A stretch of 64,000 bases of DNA, from NCBI GenBank assembly GCA_900555265.1, contig UNSL01000002.1, positions 137,740-201,739 of the forward strand, in the 5' to 3' direction. Positions 42,006-51,605 of the stretch are shown piece by piece. The notes under the pieces are model-generated. The model was given only the letters and a program-made list of their open reading frames with translations. It ran no database searches and had not been told where the DNA came from. The stretch comes from Candidatus Saccharimonadota bacterium. Lineage in GTDB: Bacteria > Patescibacteriota > Saccharimonadia > Saccharimonadales > Saccharimonadaceae. The position numbers and the translations under genes are program-made. How positions within the stretch are numbered: position 1 is the first letter of the stretch; every line of letters begins with the position of its first letter.

Positions 42006-43052
42006 ATGAAATTAGCAAAAGGGTTGGGCGAATTCTTCGGACTGGACATCGATACGAATGCGGTGCGGGTGGTTCAATTGTCTCGTACTGGCACGGGATG
42101 GAGTTTGTCTCATTACGGTTATACGCCAGTTGATTCTAAGATAACGAGCGGTGACTCTCCAGAGTCTAAGCGACGCTTGGGTGAGGCTATTATGACTGCT
42201 GTTGGTCAGGCTGGAATTAAGACGTCCAATGTGGCTGTTGGATTGCCGTCAAATAAGACGTTTTCTACTATTATTGATGTGCCGAAAGTTCCTGAGCAAG
42301 AACTAAAGGCGATGATGAAGTATCAAATTGATCAATATATTCCAATGTCTTTGGATGAGGCAGAAGTTGACTGGGTGCTTTTGGGTGAAAGCTTGCACGC
42401 ACAAAATCAGTATGAGATTTTACTGACAAGTACAGCGAAGTCTTACGCAGAAGAGCGTTTGGAGCTGGTTGAAAATCTCGGCTTCAATGTGATTGCCGAA
42501 GAGCCGAACGCTATTGCTATGGTTCGTTCTTTATCAGCTACCGATTCTCAGGATGCGCGTTTGATTATCAATATGGGCGAAAATTCAACGGATTTGGCGG
42601 TCGTCTATAACGGGGCGCCGCGACTTATTCGTATGATTCCGACTGGGCTTTCGTCTTTGGTCCGATCGGCGGTTCAGAATCTCAGTGTTCAGGAAGATCA
42701 AGCTCGTCAATTTATTTTGAAGTTTGGTTTGGCGCCGGATAAATTAGATGGTCAAGTACTAAGGGCGATTGATTCGACTCTCGATAATTTTTCTTCAGAG
42801 TTGGTGAAATCTATAAAGTTTTTCCAAACTCGATATCCAAGCGTAGCAGTTTCTGGAATTTTATTGTCAGGATTTGGTTCAGCTATTCCGCAACTTGATG
42901 GATATGTGATGAATAAAACTGGAGTCCAGTCAATTACCGCAGATCCGTGGCAACGTGTTCAAGTTTCTCAGTCGGATCAACAGCAGTTGGCACCGATTGC
43001 TTCAGAATTCGCTATTGCCGTAGGGTTGGCACAAAGGAGTAATATATCATGA
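42006..43052 (+). CDS. pilM: Type IV pilus assembly protein PilM
   Basis: 348 residues. Actin-like ATPase: FFGLDIDTNAVRVVQL phosphate loop, VAVGLPSNKTF, MKYQIDQYIPMSLDEAEVDW, LIINMGENSTDLAVV and LLSGFGSAIP, features of PilM/SHS2. Binds the N-terminus of PilN on the inner face. First gene of the operon; ATGA overlap with pilN. Confidence 0.95.
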   Translation: MKLAKGLGEFFGLDIDTNAVRVVQLSRTGTGWSLSHYGYTPVDSKITSGDSPESKRRLGEAIMTAVGQAGIKTSNVAVGLPSNKTFSTIIDVPKVPEQELKAMMKYQIDQYIPMSLDEAEVDWVLLGESLHAQNQYEILLTSTAKSYAEERLELVENLGFNVIAEEPNAIAMVRSLSATDSQDARLIINMGENSTDLAVVYNGAPRLIRMIPTGLSSLVRSAVQNLSVQEDQARQFILKFGLAPDKLDGQVLRAIDSTLDNFSSELVKSIKFFQTRYPSVAVSGILLSGFGSAIPQLDGYVMNKTGVQSITADPWQRVQVSQSDQQQLAPIASEFAIAVGLAQRSNIS

Positions 43053-43774
43053 TTGAGATAAATCTTCTCCCAAACGTTAAGCGCGAGCTATTGAAGACTC
43101 GGGCTATGCGTAATCGAGTTATTTCGATATCGTTTTTGGTAGGCGGTGCTTCGATTGCGGCAGTAGTTGTTTTGGCGTTGATTTTGGGTAGCCAGATTGC
43201 GGCCGAGGCGGTTCAGGGTGGAGTTATTAAAGATAGAAGCGATAAATTGATGGCGGTCGAGGATCTTAATAAGGTTGTAACGATCCAACATCAATTAACA
43301 AAGATCAATGAACAACATTCTGGAAAGAAGATTAATTCGAGGATTTTTGATGTTGTAACGGCGGTTAATCCGGTTGCGCCAAATAATGTTAGTTTTTCGG
43401 ATATAAAAGTCAATCCTGAGTCAAAAACTATTACTTTAGAGGGCAGTGCAGTTAATGGCTACAGTGCGTTAGAGACCTTGAAGAAAACCATCTTGAATAC
43501 GAAGGTTCAGACTACTGACGGCGATAAAAGTTCCGAGGTTAGCCTGACTAAGGAGATAAAAGATGGCGATACTAGTTTTGGAGAGAACTCAGAAGGTAAA
43601 AAAGTGTTGCAATTCTCGTTCTCGTTTGAATACGCAGAAGAATTACTAGCGCCTGCAAATAATGGTACAGTTTCCGTATTGACGCCGACTGGTAAGGTTG
43701 ATGTTACAGATTCACGTCAGGGAATTCCGGATAGCTTGTTTAAGAGTAACTCGAAAAAACAGGAGAAGAAATAA
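43049..43774 (+). CDS. pilN: Type IV pilus protein PilN
   Basis: 241 residues. Starts MIEINLLPNVKRELLK, the IxLLP sequence that PilM binds, then one membrane helix about 24-46 and a ferredoxin-like outer part. The C-terminal tail is Ser/Lys-rich. SD GGAG precedes ATG; overlaps pilM by 4 bp. Links PilM to PilO. Confidence 0.9.
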   Translation: MIEINLLPNVKRELLKTRAMRNRVISISFLVGGASIAAVVVLALILGSQIAAEAVQGGVIKDRSDKLMAVEDLNKVVTIQHQLTKINEQHSGKKINSRIFDVVTAVNPVAPNNVSFSDIKVNPESKTITLEGSAVNGYSALETLKKTILNTKVQTTDGDKSSEVSLTKEIKDGDTSFGENSEGKKVLQFSFSFEYAEELLAPANNGTVSVLTPTGKVDVTDSRQGIPDSLFKSNSKKQEKK

Positions 43775-44442
43775 TGGCGACCGATAATAAAGAAGTTGCA
43801 ATACGCAAGCGTCAACAGATTGATTCGTCAAAAAAGACAATGTTTATTTTCGTGGCTTCTGCGGCATTTTTGGCGGGAATTGCGCTTGTTGTGAGTATAT
43901 TTTTGGTGCAGCAAATTGTATTTCATTCGAAGATTCTTCTGGAGAAGCAAAATACGATTTCTCGCTTAGATAAAAACTTGTCATCAGTTGATGAGTTGAA
44001 GAAGAATATCCGAGTTTTAGACACAAATACTGCGCTTAACTCTATAAAATCAAGCAGCGAAAGTAACGCTCTTCAGACGATACTGGATGCATTGCCAGAT
44101 AATGCGAACGCCGACGCTCTTGGTGCTTCGTTGAAGAACAAATTTATCGACACGACTACTGGTGTGACTATTCAAAATCTGACCGTTGCTCAATCTGGAT
44201 CTGATAGTGAAAGCTCTGAGTCAACGTCTGAAAATGCCATATCATTTACTATGGAAGTGAGCGGTCCGGCTGAAAAATTAAAAGAATTGTTAACTAAGTT
44301 AGAGGCGTCTATTCGAGTCATTGACCTAAAGACCGTGGAAATCCAGCGAAATGAGGATAGATTGAGCTTGGTGGTTCGAGGTGTTGCTTATTACGAGCCA
44401 GCACAAACAATACAATTAGAGAATAAGGTGGTTAAGCCATGA
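43774..44442 (+). CDS. pilO: Type IV pilus protein PilO-like
   Basis: 222 residues: short cytoplasmic N-terminus, one membrane helix about 22-46, a coiled coil (KILLEKQNTISRLDKNLSSV), then an alpha/beta domain. Pairs with PilN in the alignment complex. Identity rests on order and topology more than on sequence. Its first base is the last base of the pilN stop. Confidence 0.78.
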   Translation: MATDNKEVAIRKRQQIDSSKKTMFIFVASAAFLAGIALVVSIFLVQQIVFHSKILLEKQNTISRLDKNLSSVDELKKNIRVLDTNTALNSIKSSSESNALQTILDALPDNANADALGASLKNKFIDTTTGVTIQNLTVAQSGSDSESSESTSENAISFTMEVSGPAEKLKELLTKLEASIRVIDLKTVEIQRNEDRLSLVVRGVAYYEPAQTIQLENKVVKP

Positions 44443-44669
44443 AGAAAACAGACATAGCAATGGTAATATTGATCGCGGGTGTAGGTGTGGCAATAGGCTA
44501 TATTGTCGCCTCTAATATCTCGTTCTTAAAAGTCCCAGAATCTGGCACAAAAGTACAGACTATTCGAGAAATATCACCTGACGTCGAAAAACCAAACTCA
44601 GCGATTTTTAATAATAATGCGATAAATCCAACTGTTGAAATATTCGTAGGTCAAGATGCAGCCAAATAG
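44439..44669 (+). CDS. Small membrane protein in the pilus operon (76 aa)
   Basis: 76 residues with a TM helix about 5-26 and a short outer tail rich in Asn/Pro. ATGA overlap with pilO, then 13 bp to pilB. In place of PilP in position but with no lipobox and no recognised homology; perhaps a CPR-specific accessory of the PilMNO platform. Confidence 0.72.
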   Translation: MKKTDIAMVILIAGVGVAIGYIVASNISFLKVPESGTKVQTIREISPDVEKPNSAIFNNNAINPTVEIFVGQDAAK

Positions 44670-44682
44670 AGAAGGGGTGTAA

Positions 44683-46443
44683 ATGGCTTTACTGACGGAC
44701 GACATCCAAGATAAGTTGATCGAGCTGCTCGTAAACGAGGGGCTTATTGAGAAGTCTGTCATTGATGATGCCTTAAAACGTGCCTCTGAGAGTGGCAAGC
44801 CGTTATTTAGTTTGCTTAGCGAAGAGGGACTGCTTGACAATGAACTATTGGTTCATGGTGTGGCTCAAGTTTCGGGTGTGCCGTATGTCAACCTGTCGAA
44901 TAGCGTTATTAGTCAGGATATTTTATCTCTACTGCCGTCTGACGTTGCTGAGAGATTTATGGCTGTGCCGCTGGCCGAGGTTCAGAACCGATTAGCAGTA
45001 GCGATGATCGATGCGAATAATGTTCAGGCGGTGGACTATTTGTCGAATCGTATCCAGCGTCCGATAAAAGTATTCATGGCTTCGGAAGAGAGTGTTCGCC
45101 ACGTTTTGGACCAATATAAGACTGACTTGTCATCTGTTAATGTGGCTGCACAAGCTTCGCAGGAAGAATCTTTGTCGGAAGCTGGCAATATTAAAACGAT
45201 TGTTCAAGATTCACCAATATCACGAGCGTTGTCGACAATTTTGGAATACGCGGTAAAGAGTCACGCGTCCGACGTGCATATTGAACCATTAGAGAAGGCT
45301 TTGAAGATTCGTTGTCGTGTTGATGGTGTTTTGCGTGAGATTATGCAGCTCCCAAAGAGTATTGAGCCGGCGTTAGTTAGTCGTATTAAGATTCTTTCCA
45401 ATCTGAAAATTGACGAGCATCGCATTCCTCAGGATGGTCAATTCGCGGTTAACGTTGCAGGTAAAGAAGTTGACCTTCGTATTGCTATCTCTCCTGTCGT
45501 TTGGGGCGAACAGGTGGTTATTCGTCTGCTTGATAAGAGTGGAAGTTCTTTCAATTTGGAAGATATGGGCTACGCTGGGCGTGCATTAAGAACGATTCGT
45601 AAGGGAATTAAGCGACCAAATGGAATGATTTTGACGTCGGGTCCAACTGGTTCTGGTAAGTCAACGAGTTTGTACGCGTTGATCAAGGAGATTAAGGATG
45701 ACACTGTAAATATTGTGACACTTGAAGATCCAGTTGAGTATAAGATGGACGGCGTCAATCAGATTCAGGTGAATGCGGAAGTTGGCTTAACATTTGCTTC
45801 TGGACTGCGCTCAATTTTGCGTCAAGACCCAGACATTGTGATGGTCGGTGAGATTCGCGATAATGAAACAGCGAATTTGGCTATTCAGGCGGCCTTAACG
45901 GGGCACTTGGTTTTCTCAACACTTCACACTAATTCCGCTGCTGGTGTGTTGCCGCGTTTGTTGGATATGGGAATCGAGCCGTTTCTTATTGCCAGTACGG
46001 TTAACACAATTATCGGTCAGCGTTTGGTGAGGCGAGTGGCACGTCGTCGGGATATTTATCAATCATCACCACTGGAAACGCAGGCAATTCGCGAGGCGGT
46101 TGGTGGATTATTGCCGCAAACAAGGGATCAGGTCGCTCAATACGCGCAAGATCTGGGATATGAAAGTTTGCCACTAGCGACACAGACGTCGTTTGCCTTG
46201 GCGAAAGGAAAAGATACGCCGCAAACTCCTCGCGGTTATGCTGGGCGAGCTGGTTTGTATGAGGTCATGGATATTACTGAAGAGATTCAGAATTTGATTG
46301 TTAAGCGCGCGACCTCAGCGGAAATTCAGCGAATGGCAATTCAACAAGGGATGATTACGATGCGTCAAGATGGTTATTTGAAGGCGTTGAACGGAATAAC
46401 GACAATAGAAGAAGTTAATAGGGTAGCGGCGGATACCGCGTAA
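44683..46443 (+). CDS. pilB: Type IV pilus extension ATPase PilB, without tetracysteine zinc site
   Basis: 586 residues. N-terminal MshEN-type helical domain (LLVNEGLIEKSVIDDALKRA), then the hexameric ATPase: Asp box ASDVHIEP, Walker A GPTGSGKST, LEDPVEYKM, Walker B-like DIVMVGEIRD, His box HLVFSTLHTN. PilB/GspE usually have CxxC...CxxC between the His box and C-terminus; here this stretch reads RRVARRRDIYQ and DTPQTPRGYAGR with no Cys. It powers pilus extension with PilC. Confidence 0.96.
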   Translation: MALLTDDIQDKLIELLVNEGLIEKSVIDDALKRASESGKPLFSLLSEEGLLDNELLVHGVAQVSGVPYVNLSNSVISQDILSLLPSDVAERFMAVPLAEVQNRLAVAMIDANNVQAVDYLSNRIQRPIKVFMASEESVRHVLDQYKTDLSSVNVAAQASQEESLSEAGNIKTIVQDSPISRALSTILEYAVKSHASDVHIEPLEKALKIRCRVDGVLREIMQLPKSIEPALVSRIKILSNLKIDEHRIPQDGQFAVNVAGKEVDLRIAISPVVWGEQVVIRLLDKSGSSFNLEDMGYAGRALRTIRKGIKRPNGMILTSGPTGSGKSTSLYALIKEIKDDTVNIVTLEDPVEYKMDGVNQIQVNAEVGLTFASGLRSILRQDPDIVMVGEIRDNETANLAIQAALTGHLVFSTLHTNSAAGVLPRLLDMGIEPFLIASTVNTIIGQRLVRRVARRRDIYQSSPLETQAIREAVGGLLPQTRDQVAQYAQDLGYESLPLATQTSFALAKGKDTPQTPRGYAGRAGLYEVMDITEEIQNLIVKRATSAEIQRMAIQQGMITMRQDGYLKALNGITTIEEVNRVAADTA

Positions 46444-46454
46444 AAGGAGGAAAC

Positions 46455-47525
46455 ATGAATAATCAAGAATTGCGAATTGAGATTTTGCTGGAAGAAGTCG
46501 TTAAGAAGCGAGCTTCAGACCTTCATATTCAAGTTGGTTTGCCGCCAATGCTACGAATTGATGGTGCGCTTATGCCAGCCGCCGGAACTCAGCCATTGGA
46601 TGAACCTGCCGTTGAGAGGCTAGTATTCCAGATTCTTGATGAAGATCAGCGACAAATTTTGCTAAAAGATAAGGAATTCGACTTTTCGTTTGCGTTTGGT
46701 ACACTGGGACGATTCCGAGTTAATGCCTTTCATGAGCGTGGCAATTTGGCTGCAGCCCTACGTTTGATTCCAAATGAAATTAAGTCGGCGTCTGAACTGG
46801 GTATGCCACCAGTTGTTAATACGTTTGCGGATTTTCCTCGCGGTTTGGTGTTGGTCACTGGTCCAACTGGTTCTGGTAAGTCAACAACTTTGGCGGCGCT
46901 GGTTGATAAAATTAATTCTGAGCGCTCACAGCATATTATTACCATTGAAGACCCTATCGAGTTTACTCACAAGTCGAAAAAATCTGTGGTAGTTCAGCGT
47001 GAAGTTCACTACGACACTTATTCATTTTCTGCAGCTTTGCGTTCGAGTCTTCGTCAAGACCCAGATGTTGTTTTGATTGGTGAGATGCGCGACCTTGAAA
47101 CGATTTCAGCAGCGATTACGATTGCTGAAACTGGACACCTAGTGTTTGCGACGCTACACACGAACTCTGCAGCACAGTCGATTGACCGTATGATTGACGT
47201 GTTCCCGCCACACCAACAGCCACAGATTCGTGCTCAGCTAAGTAATATTTTGATGGCAATTTGTTCGCAGCGACTAGTCCCGGCTATTGGTGGTGGACGA
47301 GTCGTGGCGGCAGAGGTTTTGATTGCCAATCCAGCGGTGCGTAACATTATCCGCGAAGGTAAATCTCACCAATTGGATGCCGTGATCCAGACTGGTGCTG
47401 ACCAGGGAATGCAGACGATGGATCGAACTTTGGTCAATTTGGTGCAGAATGGTACGATTACGTATGATAGCGCTCGTGAATTTGCTGTCGATTTGACGGA
47501 ATTCGAGAGGTTGATGAGGGGGTAG
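46455..47525 (+). CDS. pilT: Type IV pilus retraction ATPase PilT
   Basis: 356 residues, SD AGGAGG 5 nt before ATG. ASDLHIQVGLPPMLRIDG, Walker A GPTGSGKST, Asp box ITIEDPIEF, Walker B VVLIGEMRDLET, His box HLVFATLHTN and the PilT-type AIRE-like VRNIIREGKSHQL. Gives pilus retraction and hence twitching. Follows pilB by 11 bp; 3 bp before pilC. Confidence 0.96.
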   Translation: MNNQELRIEILLEEVVKKRASDLHIQVGLPPMLRIDGALMPAAGTQPLDEPAVERLVFQILDEDQRQILLKDKEFDFSFAFGTLGRFRVNAFHERGNLAAALRLIPNEIKSASELGMPPVVNTFADFPRGLVLVTGPTGSGKSTTLAALVDKINSERSQHIITIEDPIEFTHKSKKSVVVQREVHYDTYSFSAALRSSLRQDPDVVLIGEMRDLETISAAITIAETGHLVFATLHTNSAAQSIDRMIDVFPPHQQPQIRAQLSNILMAICSQRLVPAIGGGRVVAAEVLIANPAVRNIIREGKSHQLDAVIQTGADQGMQTMDRTLVNLVQNGTITYDSAREFAVDLTEFERLMRG

Positions 47526-47528
47526 TAA

Positions 47529-48743
47529 ATGAAAAAATATGATTACGAAGCCAGAGATAGTGCAAGTAACAAAATCGTTAAATCAGTTGTTCAGGCTGAT
47601 AGCGAAAACGCTGCCGCAAAGCTCTTGACGGCTCAGGGTTTTGTGCCGTTAAAAATTGAATTACAAGACGATAAAACAAATTTCTTTGCGAGGTTTTCTG
47701 GTAGAATCACCACTAAAGATAAGGTTGTGTTTACTCGTCAGCTAGCAACTCTTATTGGAGCAGGTCTACCTTTGGCGCAAAGTCTTCGAACGGTTCAGGA
47801 GCAAACTACGAATAAGCGCATGCAGGAAATAGTCCAGGAAATTATCTCTGACGTTGAAGGCGGCAAATCCTTGTCTGATTCGTTCGCAAAGCATCCAGAG
47901 GCTTTTAATAAAGTTTATGTAGCTTTAATCTCGGCTGGCGAGACATCAGGTACAATGGATGATTCGCTTAAGAGGCTAGCTGCTCAGCAGGAAAAAGACG
48001 CTGCTATGATGAGTAAAATTAGAGGTGCTATGATGTATCCGTCAATTGTCTTGGTTGTGATTATCTTAGTTATCGGATTTATGTTATTCACGGTTGTTCC
48101 GCAAGTTGAAGGTCTGTATCGTGACTTAAATAAGGAGTTGCCGTTTGTAACTCTTGTGATGATTAAAGTGGCGAACTTTTTTATTCATTTTTGGTGGATT
48201 GTTATATTGGTGATGATTATTGGTGGATATTTCCTAGTACAATATTTGAAAACTGAGCAGGGAATTAGGACTAAAGACATCTTTAAGCTTAATGTCCCGA
48301 TGTTCAAAGGGATGTTTAGGAAAATGTACATGGCACGATTTGCCAGGACCGGTCAAGTTCTTCTGAGTACTGGCGTGCCGATGCTTGATATGCTTCGTAT
48401 TACGTCTGATGCTGTCAATAATGTGATTATTAGTGAAAGCATACTTCGTGCGTCAGATAAGGTTAAAGGCGGTAAGGCGCTCTCAGCTTCTTTATCTAAT
48501 GAAGATTATTTCCTAGCAATGGTGCCACAGATGATTAAAATTGGTGAGCAATCAGGTAAAATTGATGAGATGATGGGTAAGACTGCTCAAGTTTATGAAG
48601 ATGAACTTGATGAGGAAATTCGCGCCTTGTCGACGGCGATAGAGCCAGTTTTGATGGTCTTTTTGGCTATAGTTGCAGGTACGATGGTGGCGGCTATCTT
48701 GCTTCCAATTTATAGTTTGGTCGGTAATATTAATATTCGCTAG
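47529..48743 (+). CDS. pilC: Type IV pilus inner-membrane protein PilC
   Basis: 404 residues, two T2SF domains, three membrane helices (about 173-195, 218-240 and 375-397). Contains KDKVVFTRQLATLIGAGLPL and LLSTGVPMLDML, the repeated family motif FARTxxxLLxxGVPxxxAL. Platform on which PilB/PilT act. Last gene of the operon. Confidence 0.95.
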   Translation: MKKYDYEARDSASNKIVKSVVQADSENAAAKLLTAQGFVPLKIELQDDKTNFFARFSGRITTKDKVVFTRQLATLIGAGLPLAQSLRTVQEQTTNKRMQEIVQEIISDVEGGKSLSDSFAKHPEAFNKVYVALISAGETSGTMDDSLKRLAAQQEKDAAMMSKIRGAMMYPSIVLVVIILVIGFMLFTVVPQVEGLYRDLNKELPFVTLVMIKVANFFIHFWWIVILVMIIGGYFLVQYLKTEQGIRTKDIFKLNVPMFKGMFRKMYMARFARTGQVLLSTGVPMLDMLRITSDAVNNVIISESILRASDKVKGGKALSASLSNEDYFLAMVPQMIKIGEQSGKIDEMMGKTAQVYEDELDEEIRALSTAIEPVLMVFLAIVAGTMVAAILLPIYSLVGNINIR

Positions 48744-48744
48744 A

Positions 48745-48772
48745 CTGACTTATATTTTTAGTGTATTATAAA
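48745..48772 (+). promoter_or_regulatory. Promoter of the major pilin gene
   Basis: CTGACT (48745-48750), 16 bp, TATAAA (48767-48772). Gives a leader of about 45 nt with AAAGGTGG before ATG 48825. A separate promoter fits the high output needed for a pilin. Confidence 0.55.
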
Positions 48773-48824
48773 CGTAAGCATTTTTGCGTAAATATAGGTA
48801 AACCATAGAAAGGTGGGAAATCTA

Positions 48825-49304
48825 ATGACAAAAAAAGATAATAAAAAAGGATTTACAATCATCGAGGTCGTCCTAGTCTTGGCTATTGCTGGACTTATTT
48901 TTGCGATGGTGTTTATCGCATTGCCAGCTTTGCAACGTAGTCAGCGCGACCAGTCAAGGAAGAACGACGCTTCAACGGTTGCTGCGGCTATTACCAATTG
49001 GAATTCAGCTAATCGTAACGGTGGCACGTTTAATGAAGAGTCTCTACGCAAGTATGTCGATAAGCTTGATCAATACGACAAATCTTCAGAATTAAAGGTT
49101 GCTACACCTGGTGCTTCAATGTCAGTAGCTAGTAACGAAATCAAGGTTATGCGAGGTAAGAAATGCCCTTCTAGTACGCCAGCTCCATCTGCTGATGATC
49201 CAGCAAACATAACTTTGCAAAATGGATCTTCACGCAACGCAGCAGTTGTAGTTCTATTGGAAAATAACGGTTCTCAAAAGCAACTGTATTGTCAAGACGT
49301 ATAA
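48825..49304 (+). CDS. Type IV major pilin candidate
   Basis: 159 residues. Class III signal MTKKDNKKG|FTIIEV, cleavage expected after Gly9, hydrophobic N-helix to about 35, then a globular part with two Cys (KKCPSS and LYCQDV) 40 residues apart, the disulfide-bonded D-region. GTG 48813 is a poorer start. Has own promoter and terminator, unlike the minor pilins, hence the call as main subunit. The Glu5 of the mature chain is present. Confidence 0.88.
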   Translation: MTKKDNKKGFTIIEVVLVLAIAGLIFAMVFIALPALQRSQRDQSRKNDASTVAAAITNWNSANRNGGTFNEESLRKYVDKLDQYDKSSELKVATPGASMSVASNEIKVMRGKKCPSSTPAPSADDPANITLQNGSSRNAAVVVLLENNGSQKQLYCQDV

Positions 49305-49321
49305 TCTATAGATAAATTACG

Positions 49322-49350
49322 AATCAGCCTCGGTATGGGGCTGATTTTTT
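49322..49350 (+). terminator. Intrinsic terminator after the pilin gene
   Basis: AATCAGCC (49322-49329) pairs with GGCTGATT (49339-49346), then TTTTT. Confidence 0.88.
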
Positions 49351-49363
49351 TATGGTTTTTTGT

Positions 49364-49369
49364 TACCAT
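49364..49369 (+). promoter_or_regulatory. -10 element of pilD, leaderless
   Basis: TACCAT ending 7 nt before ATG 49377. Confidence 0.5.
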
Positions 49370-49376
49370 AAGAAGT

Positions 49377-50258
49377 ATGATTAAGTTTGTACTAGTGGGA
49401 TTTTTAGGGGCTATTTTAGGCAGTTTCGCCGGAGCGCAAATTTGGCGCTTGCGGGCTCGTCAATTGGTGGAAGATAAAAAAGCTGGAGAAAAAGTCAACC
49501 AAAAGGAATTAAAGAGATTATCTCCATTGATAAAAAAAATTTCCAAAGATAGATCTCGCTGTTTATCTTGCGGACATGAGCTTAAGTGGTACGATTTGAT
49601 TCCTGTGGTAAGTTGGGTCGCTGGATTGGGGCGGTGCAGATATTGCAAAGCATTTATCGGTTGGACGGAAATCTTGCTAGAACTAGTGATGGCTGGACTG
49701 TTTGTAGCGTCTATGGCTTTTTGGCCTGGATCATTGACGGATATCTGGCAAGTCGCGTTGCTGGTCCTATGGTTGGCAAGTTTGGTGTTGCTGGCGATTT
49801 TATTCGTCTACGACCTCAGATGGCTACTTCTTCCAGATGTAATTAATATTCCGTTTATCATTCTTGGCGCTATTTTTGCGGGAATAAAAGTATGTCTAGC
49901 TGGCGATTTCTCAAAAAGCTTGATGACGTTATTTGGGTCGATTGCGATTCTGAGCGGAATATATATGGTGCTATATTTATTCTCGAAATATCGTTACGGG
50001 GAAGATAAAACTTGGATCGGTTTTGGTGATGTTAAGCTTGGACTTGGATTGGGTTTATTCTTAGGAAATTGGCTTTTGGCGTTTGCAGCTTTATTTATCG
50101 CAAATCTTATCGGCACGCTTCTTGTCTTGCCATCAATGATGCGAGGAAAATTGCAAGCAACTTCACGAATTTGCTTCGGTCCATTGCTTATCGTAGGGTT
50201 TTTGCTCGCTTGGTTCTTTAGTCGACAAATTTTAGAGTGGGGCTTTCTTATTGTCTAA
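49377..50258 (+). CDS. pilD: Prepilin peptidase
   Basis: 293 residues. A24 aspartic peptidase: first Asp in FVYDLRWLLLPD, second in GFGDVKLGLGLG, and about seven membrane helices. N-terminal cytoplasmic loop with the zinc site CLSCG...CRYCK kept, needed for N-methylation in PilD. Cleaves the pilins encoded on both sides. The ATG at 49377, not the in-frame codon at 49335, fits the promoter and family start. Confidence 0.93.
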   Translation: MIKFVLVGFLGAILGSFAGAQIWRLRARQLVEDKKAGEKVNQKELKRLSPLIKKISKDRSRCLSCGHELKWYDLIPVVSWVAGLGRCRYCKAFIGWTEILLELVMAGLFVASMAFWPGSLTDIWQVALLVLWLASLVLLAILFVYDLRWLLLPDVINIPFIILGAIFAGIKVCLAGDFSKSLMTLFGSIAILSGIYMVLYLFSKYRYGEDKTWIGFGDVKLGLGLGLFLGNWLLAFAALFIANLIGTLLVLPSMMRGKLQATSRICFGPLLIVGFLLAWFFSRQILEWGFLIV

Positions 50259-50275
50259 GTAAAAAGCGCTTATGC

Positions 50276-50281
50276 TATAAT
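50276..50281 (+). promoter_or_regulatory. Extended -10 promoter of the pseudopilin operon
   Basis: TATAAT with TG at 50273-50274. It ends exactly 6 nt before GTG 50288 and 9 nt before ATG 50291. Confidence 0.7.
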
Positions 50282-50290
50282 GGAGAAGTG

Positions 50291-51031
50291 ATGGGCAATA
50301 AACAAAAAGGTTTTACTATAATTGAAGTGATTTTGTTTGTGGCTATTTCTGGCTTGCTGACCTCTATGCTGATGGTTGGTGTAAGTATGTCAATTAATCG
50401 CCAGCAATATCGCGATTCGGTGCAGTCTTATGCTGGTTTTTTGCGAAATGAATATTCTAAGGTGGTCAATGTTGAGAATGAGCGGTCTAAAGGCGCTTGT
50501 CCAATTGAAGGATCTGATGGTCGAGCTGAAACTCTACGCGGTCAATCTGATTGCGTGATTGTCGGTCGCTATATTACCACTGAAAGTTCTCTGGGATCGA
50601 CGGACGGCAATCTGTACAAAACTTATCCAGTTTATGCCTATAGGTCAAATAAGGGTAGCGCGTGGACTTATAAACGCGGCGCTGAGTCTGATAAATATAT
50701 CGTTAATTGGCAAGCAAAAACTAGGTTTTCTAACCAAGCCAAAGATAGTGCGTATATTTCTATTTTAATGTATCGCCATCCAGAGACGGGGCAGTTGGAT
50801 ATTAGAACTGATACGAGCCGATTCGGTGACAATTTAACTGATTTCGTCAACAATAAAAATAGTGCTGGAGTTGTGCAATCTGCTGGCGAGCAGCGTCAAC
50901 AGAGGGAAATTTGTGTTTATGATGACGGCTGGCTGCCGGGAGAAAGATTATCTATTTTTCTACGATCACATGCAGGTTCTGCTGATGCTGTAGTTGTGGG
51001 CAATGCGACAGGAGGCTGTGCTGATGCGTAA
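50291..51031 (+). CDS. Pseudopilin, GspH/FimT-like
   Basis: 246 residues. Prepilin signal MGNKQKG|FTIIEV, then the hydrophobic helix and a long beta-rich domain with several Cys (SKGACPIEG, QSDCVIV, REICVYD, TGGCADA). Leaderless; GTG 50288 may be the actual first codon (one residue longer). First of four overlapping pseudopilin genes. Could prime pilus assembly or form the tip complex. Confidence 0.82.
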   Translation: MGNKQKGFTIIEVILFVAISGLLTSMLMVGVSMSINRQQYRDSVQSYAGFLRNEYSKVVNVENERSKGACPIEGSDGRAETLRGQSDCVIVGRYITTESSLGSTDGNLYKTYPVYAYRSNKGSAWTYKRGAESDKYIVNWQAKTRFSNQAKDSAYISILMYRHPETGQLDIRTDTSRFGDNLTDFVNNKNSAGVVQSAGEQRQQREICVYDDGWLPGERLSIFLRSHAGSADAVVVGNATGGCADA

Positions 51032-51605
51032 ATTTAACAGAGGTGACACACTTGTTGAAGTGCTGCTTGGAGTAACCATTTTTAGTCTAGTTGCCGTTAT
51101 TGCATTAGAAACTATGAACCGCGGGATGGCTATTGCTCAGTATTCTTTGGAGACGACGTTGGTTCGCCAACAGGTTGACGCTCAGGCTGAAATGCTAAGA
51201 TATGCGCATGATATGAAAAATGATACTTGGAAGAAATTAGTAGACAATAATTCGGTGAGCGTTTCTGCTGTTAATGGCAATGAAGGAAATTTGGGTGCTG
51301 AAAAATGTCCTGATGATTTTTCTACGAAAGAGTTTGCTTTGGCTGCGACGCCTTCGCTCGCTTCGAAGATTAGTATATTGAACAATCCTGGAGATTATAA
51401 AGCGGCAGAAACATACGCACGGGTTGATAGCGATACTAAAAAAACGTATGGAATATCAGTTAGATTGGTTAAGCCGAGTACGGCTACTGGAAGCAGGGAT
51501 AGTAATAAATATGATGCGTACATAAAAGCGTGCTGGATGCCAGTTGGCAGTAAAATGCCGGCGACTATTGGTACGATTGTGAGGTTATATGATTCAGGGC
51601 TATAA
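51024..51605 (+). CDS. Pseudopilin, PilV-like
   Basis: 193 residues, ATG behind AGGAGG (51010-51015), overlapping the previous gene by 8 bp. Signal MRKFNRG|DTLVEVLLG: Asp follows the Gly, less usual than Phe. Cys pair EKCPDD and IKACWMP. PilV/GspI-type minor pilin. Confidence 0.78.
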   Translation: MRKFNRGDTLVEVLLGVTIFSLVAVIALETMNRGMAIAQYSLETTLVRQQVDAQAEMLRYAHDMKNDTWKKLVDNNSVSVSAVNGNEGNLGAEKCPDDFSTKEFALAATPSLASKISILNNPGDYKAAETYARVDSDTKKTYGISVRLVKPSTATGSRDSNKYDAYIKACWMPVGSKMPATIGTIVRLYDSGL

